Shown here piece after piece: positions 1 to 5,200 of a stretch of 5,200 bases of DNA. The stretch lies in assembly GCA_913054525.1 (NCBI GenBank), contig CAJXHR010000057.1, positions 1-5,200 on the forward strand, given 5' to 3'. This DNA is from an uncultured bacterium (lineage in GTDB: Bacteria; Patescibacteriota; Minisyncoccia; Spechtbacterales; HO2-43-30). The first letter of the stretch is position 1. Every line of letters begins with the position of its first letter. The position numbers and the translations under genes were made by a program. The notes below the pieces were generated by a model. That model was not told the origin of the DNA. It saw nothing but the letters and a program-made list of their open reading frames with translations, and did not search any database.

Positions 1-929
1 GTAAAATATCTCCAAAAGGGGAGAGCGACCTTACCTCCGAAGAGCGGCTTTTGCGCGCGATATTTGGAGAGAAAGCACGCGACATCAAAGATACTTCGCT
101 TACCCTTCCCCACGGAAAGCGAGGCAGGATTGTGGGTGTGAGGATATTTTCAAGGGATAATGGTGACAAGCTTCCGCCGGGTGTTATGAAAAGTATTCAG
201 ATAGAAGTCGCGCAACTCCGCAAGATTGGAGCGGGAGACAAGATAGCGGGACGCCACGGCAACAAAGGAGTTATAGCGAGAGTTCTTCCCGAAGAGGAGA
301 TGCCGTATCTTCCCGACGGCACGCCCGTGGATTTAGTTATAGATCCGCTTGGCGTACCTTCACGTATGAATATAGGACAAATTCTGGAAACGCACCTTGG
401 GTGGGCGGCGCATGAGCTTGGATACCAAGCCCTGACTCCCTCTCTCTCGGGAGCCACCGAGGACGACATACGCGCGGAACTAAAGTCCGCCGGCTTGCCT
501 CAGAATGGACAAATTACTTTGTATGACGGCTATACAGGACTTCCGTTTGACAACAAAGTTACCGTCGGACATATGTACGTACTGAAGCTTATACATATGG
601 TAGAAGATAAAATCCATATGCGGGCGATTGGCCCCTATTCTCTAATTACACAGCAGCCGCTTTCGGGAAAGGCGCAATTTGGCGGCCAGAGATTTGGAGA
701 GATGGAGGTGTGGGCGCTGGAAGGATATGGAGCGGCACACGTGCTTCAGGAAATCCTTACTATTAAGTCTGACGATGTTATGGGGCGCTCATCCGCGTAT
801 GAGACCATTATAAAAGGGGAGCCAATCAAGAAGCCAAACGTGCCGGAATCCTTTAATGTATTAGTGTCCGAATTAAAATCATTAGGCCTCAATGTTGAGG
901 TAAAAGAAGAAAAACATGGCGAAAGTTAG
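1..929 (+). CDS. rpoB: RNA polymerase beta subunit, C-terminal part (5' truncated by window edge)
   Basis: This is the C-terminal ~309 residues of the beta subunit, which with beta' forms the RNA polymerase active centre. The reading frame is open to the left edge (first full codon at base 3). It begins with a stretch ending [18 protein letters not shown], so the in-frame TTG at 51 is internal and not a start. The active-centre block [12 protein letters not shown] is present, with lysine codons at 240-242 and 264-266 that match E. coli K1065 and K1073. It is followed by [20 protein letters not shown] and GQILETHLG, which contact beta' and the hybrid. The C-terminal domain carries [20 protein letters not shown] and [13 protein letters not shown], the segment that packs against beta' to form the clamp base. 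The usual PLGGKAQ reads PLSGKAQ here, a mild deviation. The region resembles Gram-positive-length beta, with no large insertion. It ends at TAG 927-929, 14 nt inside rpoC. Identification is secure; the N-terminal part lies outside the window. Confidence 0.98.
   Translation, partial: KISPKGESDLTSEERLLRAIFGEKARDIKDTSLTLPHGKRGRIVGVRIFSRDNGDKLPPGVMKSIQIEVAQLRKIGAGDKIAGRHGNKGVIARVLPEEEMPYLPDGTPVDLVIDPLGVPSRMNIGQILETHLGWAAHELGYQALTPSLSGATEDDIRAELKSAGLPQNGQITLYDGYTGLPFDNKVTVGHMYVLKLIHMVEDKIHMRAIGPYSLITQQPLSGKAQFGGQRFGEMEVWALEGYGAAHVLQEILTIKSDDVMGRSSAYETIIKGEPIKKPNVPESFNVLVSELKSLGLNVEVKEEKHGES
905..910 (+). promoter_or_regulatory. Weak ribosome binding site for rpoC
   Basis: A purine run AGAAGA lies 5 nt before the rpoC ATG at 916, inside the last rpoB codons. 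A better Shine-Dalgarno core, GAGG at 897-900, sits 15 nt away, which is too far for normal spacing. The weak site together with the 14-nt overlap suggests that rpoC translation is coupled to rpoB translation. That is inferred, not shown. Confidence 0.4.
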
Positions 930-3900
930 TGACTTTTCATCTATAAAACTTAAAATTGCCTCACCCGAGGATATTTTAAGCTGGTCGCACGGCGAGGTAA
1001 CTAAGCCGGAAACCATAAACTACAGGACCCAAAAACCCGAGAAAGACGGACTTTTCTGCGAGCGTATTTTTGGTCCGGAAAAGGATTACGAATGTTACTG
1101 CGGCAAATATCGCCGGATCCGCTATAAGGGGATTATTTGCGATAAATGCGGCGTTGAGATTACGCGGTCCGTGGTGCGGCGAGAGCGCATGGGCCATATT
1201 AAGCTTGCAGTCCCTGTGGCTCATATTTGGTTTTTAAGGGGAGTCCCATCTCAAATTGGACTTGTGCTTGATATACCCCTCCAGCAATTGGAGAGGGTTG
1301 TCTATTATGCCTCCTATATCATTACAGAGGTCTTTGAGGATGCGAGAAAAGACGTCATAAAAGATATTAACGAGGAGTTTAAAAGAAAAGTTAAGCACGA
1401 ACCCAAAGATCGTAAAGGGCTTGAGCAAAGGAAAAAGAAAGAGATTGATATTCTTGGTTCGCTCAAGCCAAACCGCGTTATCTCCGAAATGGACTATTTT
1501 GATATAAGCTTGAAATACGGCGAGACCTTTCATGCAGGTACCGGCTCCGAAGCGCTGGTAAAGATAATGGAAGATATCGACTTGAAGAAGCTTAAGTCGG
1601 ATCTGGAGAAAGCTGTCGTAGAAATGCAGGGAGTAGCCCGCCAGAAAATTTTGCGTCGGCTTCGCACAGTGCGCGGATTTATGGATGGCGGGGCAAGGCC
1701 CGAGTGGATGTTTATGACTGTCTTGCCTGTTCTTCCTCCCGAGCTTAGGCCGATGGTGCAGCTTGACGGGGGAAGATACGCAACCAGCGATTTGAACGAC
1801 CTCTATCGCAGGGTTATCAACAGAAACAATCGCCTCAAGCGGCTTCGCGAAATAAATGCCCCGGAAGTAATTTGCCGTAACGAAAAAAGAATGCTCCAGG
1901 AGGCGGTTGACGCGCTTATTGATAATTCTGCCCGCAAGACCCAGACAGTTACCGCAAGTTCAGGGGGCAAACGGCTCCTTAAGTCTCTCGCGGATATGCT
2001 CAAAGGAAAACAGGGGCGATTCCGTCAGAATCTCCTCGGAAAAAGAGTGGACTACTCGGGAAGATCTGTCATTGTTGTCGGGCCGGAGCTTGCGCTTCAC
2101 GAATGCGGCTTGCCCAAAAAAATGGCGCTTGAGCTATTTCGTCCGTTTGTTATCCAAAAAATTATTGAAAGAGAGCTTGCCTATAATATAAGAGCCGCTG
2201 GGCGTCTTATAGAAGAGACAACGTCGGAGGTATGGGAAATACTGGAGGAAGTTATAAAGAACAGGTATGTGATGCTTAATCGTGCTCCGACTTTGCATCG
2301 TCTTGGAATACAGGCCTTCCAGCCGGTGCTTATTGAAGGCGAGGCCATCCAGATTCATCCTCTTGTGTGCGCCGCTTTTAACGCGGACTTTGACGGTGAC
2401 CAAATGGCTGTGCACGTGCCCCTTTCAGAGGAAGCCCAGAATGAGGCGCGTGATATAATGCTCTCATCAAAGAATCTCCTTAAGCCCGCGACGGGCGCGC
2501 CCATCGTTACCCCGACAAAGGACATAGTGCTCGGATGCTACTGGATGACAAATATCGAGAAGGATTCAAAGACTGAAAAAAATCCCAAGTTATATGGGTC
2601 AGCGGATGAGGCGGTGCTTGCCTATGACATGGGCGTTGCGGGCCTTCGGGAACCCATTAAATTTCGCGGTCTGGAGGAGGTAACCTGCGTGGGGCGTATT
2701 ATTTTCAACAAGGCTTTGCCCGAGGACTTTGCGTTTGTAAATAGAGAATTGGACGCGAAAACTCTTGGAGATGTTACTTTTAATATATTTTCTACATATG
2801 ACCCAAAGCGCACAAGTGAAATTTTAGATAAGATAAAATCGCTCGGATTCTTATATGCTACGCTTTCGGGAGTAAGCTGGTGCATGGACGATCTTGTTGT
2901 GCCGAAAGAGAAGGGCAAAATAATGGAAGGGGCGCGCCAGAAAACCGAGCTTATCCGGTCTCAATTCAACGAAGGCCTGTTGAGCGTAGAGGAGCGAAGA
3001 TATAAAATTATTGAAGTATGGCAGCAGGCGAGGCAGGTGCTTACAGCCCTTGTGCCGGGGTATTTGGATCCCAAAGGGTCCGTGTCTGTTATTGTAAATT
3101 CTAGGGCCCGTGGCTCCTGGTCGCAAATTCACCAAATGGCCGCGATGAAGGGCCTTGTTGTAAACCCCGCGGGCCAGACTATGGAAATGGCCGTAGAAGC
3201 AAGCTTTAAGGAAGGTTTGACGCCGCTTGAATACTTTATTTCCACTCATGGCGCGAGAAAAGGTACAGCAGATACGGCGCTGCGTACCGCGACAGCCGGT
3301 TATCTAACCAGGAGATTGGTGGATGTTTCCCAAAATGTTGTTGTAATAGCGGGCGATTGCCGGGACAAGGAGGGATATGAGATAACAAAGGCGAATGCCG
3401 AAATAACCGGCCAGACATTTGCCGAAAAGATAATCGGGCGAGTGCTGCTTGCAATCGATACCGATAAAAAATCATCCGGTAAAATTATCAATTCGGAAAG
3501 GGCCAAGGAAATAGAAGCGTCCGAGGCAAAAAGCATAGTTGTGCGGTCACCAATAACTTGCAAGACGCTGGGCGGCGTTTGCGTGAAATGCTACGGATGG
3601 GATTTGGGCCACAATACGGAGGTTAGGGAGGGCGTGGCGGTGGGGGTGATAGCCGCTCAGGCCATAGGTGAGCCGGGGACACAGCTGACAATGCGCACAT
3701 TCCATACCGGCGGAGTGGCGGGATTAAGTGATATTACCCAGGGACTTCCCAGAGTAGAAGAGATTTTTGAGGCGCGTGTGCCAAAGGGGAAAGCAGCGAT
3801 ATCCGAAGTGCAGGGCGAAGTGCATTCTGTTGAGATAAAGGATAACGAACGGCTTATTAAGATAAAAGTTGATTCCGCAAGTTTTTCAGCTGCGGACAGC

Positions 3901-4536
3901 GGAACAAGCAAGAAGCGAAAAGCTGCGAAAGGCAAGAAGTCAGCCGTCAAAGATGAGCCCGGAATCATAGAGTACAAGGTGCCTCAGAATGTGGCTGTAC
4001 TTGTAAGCAAGGGGGATCTTGTGGGCAAAGGCCAACCGTTATCCGAAGGCAATATAAATCTCCACGATCTTTACGAGCAAGCGGGACAGCGAACGGTTGA
4101 AAAATATATAGTAGAGTCCATACAAAAAATATATACATCGCAGGGTGCTAATATACATGATAAGCATATAGAGATTATAGTGCGGCAGATGTTTTCACGC
4201 GTGCGAATTACAAACGTCGGGGATTCTAATTTTGCGCCCGGGGAAGTTGTCCAGCTCTCTCAGGTCAGAGAAGAAAATGATAAGCTTAAAAAATCCGGCA
4301 AGAATACTGTTAATTTTGAGTCAATACTTCTTGGCGTTACAAAGGCCGCGCTTGCAAGCCCCAGCTGGCTCGCGGCGGCTTCTTTCCAGGAGACATCCCG
4401 CGTATTGATAGACGCCGCAGTCATGGGGCGGGAAGATAAGTTGGTAGGATTGAAAGAAAATGTTATACTAGGGAAAGTGATACCAGCAGGAACAGGATAT
4501 GAAGAAAAAGCTTCCCCTAAAAAAGAAAAAAGATAA
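916..4536 (+). CDS. rpoC: RNA polymerase beta' subunit (complete)
   Basis: This is the largest catalytic subunit of RNA polymerase, 1206 residues, close to Firmicutes length (about 1200) and shorter than E. coli (1407). The ATG at 916 is the first possible start, because TAA at 901-903 is in frame. Domains in order: N-terminal clamp with zinc site 1 (C60, C62, C75, C78); a charged insertion at about 138-183; clamp helices that bind sigma ([15 protein letters not shown], 296-310); switch-2 region [20 protein letters not shown] ending at about 382; [10 protein letters not shown] (455-464); catalytic NADFDGD (489-495, with D491, D493 and D495 holding Mg2+); secondary-channel motif (728-735); bridge helix around [15 protein letters not shown] (778-792); zinc site 2 (C815, C882, C889, C892); trigger loop LTMRTFH (924-930) running straight on without an SI3-type insertion; a Lys-rich insertion (999-1012); and the conserved end [10 protein letters not shown] to PAGTG (1155-1194), followed by a short basic tail. 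Odd points: R730 stands where SGARGS normally has Gly, and the tail is overlapped by the next gene. Every essential motif checked is present, so the gene appears functional. Confidence 0.99.
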   Translation: MAKVSDFSSIKLKIASPEDILSWSHGEVTKPETINYRTQKPEKDGLFCERIFGPEKDYECYCGKYRRIRYKGIICDKCGVEITRSVVRRERMGHIKLAVPVAHIWFLRGVPSQIGLVLDIPLQQLERVVYYASYIITEVFEDARKDVIKDINEEFKRKVKHEPKDRKGLEQRKKKEIDILGSLKPNRVISEMDYFDISLKYGETFHAGTGSEALVKIMEDIDLKKLKSDLEKAVVEMQGVARQKILRRLRTVRGFMDGGARPEWMFMTVLPVLPPELRPMVQLDGGRYATSDLNDLYRRVINRNNRLKRLREINAPEVICRNEKRMLQEAVDALIDNSARKTQTVTASSGGKRLLKSLADMLKGKQGRFRQNLLGKRVDYSGRSVIVVGPELALHECGLPKKMALELFRPFVIQKIIERELAYNIRAAGRLIEETTSEVWEILEEVIKNRYVMLNRAPTLHRLGIQAFQPVLIEGEAIQIHPLVCAAFNADFDGDQMAVHVPLSEEAQNEARDIMLSSKNLLKPATGAPIVTPTKDIVLGCYWMTNIEKDSKTEKNPKLYGSADEAVLAYDMGVAGLREPIKFRGLEEVTCVGRIIFNKALPEDFAFVNRELDAKTLGDVTFNIFSTYDPKRTSEILDKIKSLGFLYATLSGVSWCMDDLVVPKEKGKIMEGARQKTELIRSQFNEGLLSVEERRYKIIEVWQQARQVLTALVPGYLDPKGSVSVIVNSRARGSWSQIHQMAAMKGLVVNPAGQTMEMAVEASFKEGLTPLEYFISTHGARKGTADTALRTATAGYLTRRLVDVSQNVVVIAGDCRDKEGYEITKANAEITGQTFAEKIIGRVLLAIDTDKKSSGKIINSERAKEIEASEAKSIVVRSPITCKTLGGVCVKCYGWDLGHNTEVREGVAVGVIAAQAIGEPGTQLTMRTFHTGGVAGLSDITQGLPRVEEIFEARVPKGKAAISEVQGEVHSVEIKDNERLIKIKVDSASFSAADSGTSKKRKAAKGKKSAVKDEPGIIEYKVPQNVAVLVSKGDLVGKGQPLSEGNINLHDLYEQAGQRTVEKYIVESIQKIYTSQGANIHDKHIEIIVRQMFSRVRITNVGDSNFAPGEVVQLSQVREENDKLKKSGKNTVNFESILLGVTKAALASPSWLAAASFQETSRVLIDAAVMGREDKLVGLKENVILGKVIPAGTGYEEKASPKKEKR
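4488..4491 (+). promoter_or_regulatory. Ribosome binding site for the ftsK-like gene
   Basis: AGGA ends 7 nt before the ATG at 4499, a standard spacing, and lies within the rpoC codons for the conserved PAGTG motif. It supports 4499 as the start. An in-frame TGA at 4478-4480 rules out any start further upstream. Confidence 0.7.
4499..4536 (+). other. 38-nt dual-coding overlap of rpoC and the ftsK-like gene
   Basis: The same purine-rich DNA encodes the beta' tail (after PAGTG, residues [11 protein letters not shown]) and the first 12 codons of the next protein ([12 protein letters not shown], +1 frame relative to rpoC). Both products are lysine-rich. The overlap contains two adjacent AAAAAAG heptamers, at 4519-4525 and 4526-4532. 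The rpoC part lies beyond the conserved core of beta', so it could tolerate this constraint. Confidence 0.9.
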
Positions 4537-5200
4537 GCCGCGGCCTAAATTCGATGTCCACAACGAAGCAATAAAAACGTTGTGGGGGGTGGTTCTTATA
4601 ATACTTTTCTTCTTGAGCGCTCTCGCGTTTGTAGGAAAAGCCGGAGCCGCCGGCGCCATGTTCCATGAAATTACCAAATCATTATTTGGTGTTGGAATGT
4701 TCGTGATACCCTTTGTGTTTCTCGCGGCAAGCTATATTTTATTTAGTTCGGGTAGACGAAACAGCTATATTCCCCTTATTGTAGGAGGGGTTTTATTTTT
4801 TTCCGGGATGCTGGGCGCGTTTAGTATCTTTTCAAGGGAGGGATCTATGACGGGAGGATATTTGGGATACTTTGTGTCAATGCCGTTTATCAAATCCTTG
4901 GGAGATGTGGCGTCCTTTGTTATTTTTACGGGCCTTATTTTTGTTTCTGTAATAATAAGTTTCAACATAAGAGTGAAGAAGATTATAGAGGTGTTTAAAA
5001 AACGGAGAGAAGACAAAAAACTGCTGTCGGAGCAGGGGGCTGTGGGGCCGGATTCTAATGATGATTTGTCAAAGGGTGAGGATTCCAAGAATAAGACGGA
5101 GTTTAAGGTGAAGACATGGCAAGAAGAAGGCGAAGTCCAAAAGCCCTCGCCAAAGGCAGATTCGTCCGGGACGGAAAGAGCCAAAAAGCAAAGCGGAGAA
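4499..5200 (+). CDS. ftsK: FtsK/SpoIIIE-type DNA translocase, N-terminal membrane domain (3' truncated by window edge)
   Basis: The frame is open for 234 codons from ATG 4499 to the right edge with no stop, so the gene continues outside the window. The N-terminus is very basic ([13 protein letters not shown]), followed by four hydrophobic segments at about residues 28-46, 62-82, 91-111 and 137-156. The loop before the fourth has [13 protein letters not shown] then SLGDVASF, like the GG-x-x-G loop before the last helix of the FtsK 4TM domain. Residues about 157-234 are hydrophilic and rich in Lys, Glu, Ser and Asp, matching the variable linker that separates the FtsK membrane domain from its ATPase motor. 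Known FtsK proteins anchor at the division septum and pump DNA to clear the closing septum. The motor (Walker A and B) and gamma domain are not in the window, so translocase function is inferred from the membrane domain and linker only. The gene overlaps rpoC by 38 nt in another frame, so it is probably cotranscribed and translationally coupled. The alternative is an unrelated four-helix membrane protein. Confidence 0.75.
   Translation, partial: MKKKLPLKKKKDKPRPKFDVHNEAIKTLWGVVLIILFFLSALAFVGKAGAAGAMFHEITKSLFGVGMFVIPFVFLAASYILFSSGRRNSYIPLIVGGVLFFSGMLGAFSIFSREGSMTGGYLGYFVSMPFIKSLGDVASFVIFTGLIFVSVIISFNIRVKKIIEVFKKRREDKKLLSEQGAVGPDSNDDLSKGEDSKNKTEFKVKTWQEEGEVQKPSPKADSSGTERAKKQSGE

Noticed and set aside
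570..620. Three CATATG palindromes at 570-575, 594-599 and 615-620, spaced 24 and 21 nt
   Set aside because: All three are His-Met codon pairs in the same rpoB frame (GHMY, IHMV, IHMR), so the spacing in multiples of three comes from coding. The repeat does not continue, and an operator is unlikely inside conserved rpoB.
2851..3249. Antisense open frame of 132 codons within rpoC
   Set aside because: It is opposite strongly conserved beta' sequence (rim helices to the start of the bridge helix). The translation looks like no known protein, so it is a chance frame.
4101..4170. AT-rich stretch with repeated ATATA in rpoC, considered as an internal promoter
   Set aside because: It encodes conserved beta' residues ([11 protein letters not shown] to [11 protein letters not shown]). 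I cannot identify a properly spaced -35/-10 pair, and AT-richness alone is not evidence.
4478..4480. Possible alternative genetic code (TGA as Gly, as in some candidate phyla), which would extend the ftsK start upstream
   Set aside because: No in-frame TGA occurs in rpoB, rpoC or the ftsK-like frame, while Gly is abundant with normal codons. The standard bacterial code explains everything seen here.
4639..4657. GC-rich self-complementary stretch (GCCGGAGCCGCCGGCGCC) considered as a terminator stem
   Set aside because: It encodes Ala/Gly residues right after the first membrane helix of the ftsK-like protein, has no following T run, and would stop transcription inside a gene.
4765..5184. Long antisense open frame (139 codons) opposite the right end of the window
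   Set aside because: It lies entirely opposite the ftsK-like gene, which has clear membrane segments and a ribosome site. The antisense translation shows no recognisable domain and its start has no supporting context. It is a shadow.

Overview
The window is fully coding on the + strand and holds three genes in one co-directional, overlapping cluster. These are the 3' part of rpoB (RNA polymerase beta subunit), a complete rpoC (beta' subunit, 1206 residues), and the 5' part of a gene whose product looks like the membrane domain of an FtsK/SpoIIIE-type DNA translocase. I see no RNA genes, mobile elements, CRISPR arrays, terminators or intergenic promoters, and there is almost no non-coding DNA.

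Layout: bases 1-929 are the rpoB C-terminal portion, open at the left edge. Bases 916-4536 are rpoC, which starts 14 nt before rpoB stops. From 4499 to the right edge is the ftsK-like gene, which starts 38 nt before rpoC stops. Both downstream starts are fixed by an in-frame stop just upstream (TAA at 901-903 for rpoC, TGA at 4478-4480 for ftsK). Neither gene can start earlier, and the overlaps suggest translational coupling.

Organism: this is a bacterium. The polymerase has the universal bacterial active-site motifs, both beta' zinc sites, and no enterobacterial-type insertion (SI3) in the trigger loop. Several traits recall candidate phyla radiation (Patescibacteria, Parcubacteria-like) polymerases as I remember them: a charged insertion near beta' residues 138-183, a lysine-rich insertion near 999-1012, the 'RGSWSQ' version of the secondary-channel motif, the '[11 protein letters not shown]' version of the beta motif, and tight gene overlap. 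This placement is inference from remembered family patterns, not a search. Absence of in-frame TGA codons over more than 1700 codons fits the standard bacterial code.

Function: rpoB and rpoC products form the catalytic core of RNA polymerase. The third gene probably makes a septum-located DNA pump that clears chromosomes during division. Its motor domain would lie beyond the window. This is mostly an ordinary housekeeping region and I find no convincing undescribed system. The items most worth a second look are an Arg in place of a near-invariant Gly in beta', the two basic or charged beta' insertions, and the dual-coded lysine-rich rpoC/ftsK overlap.
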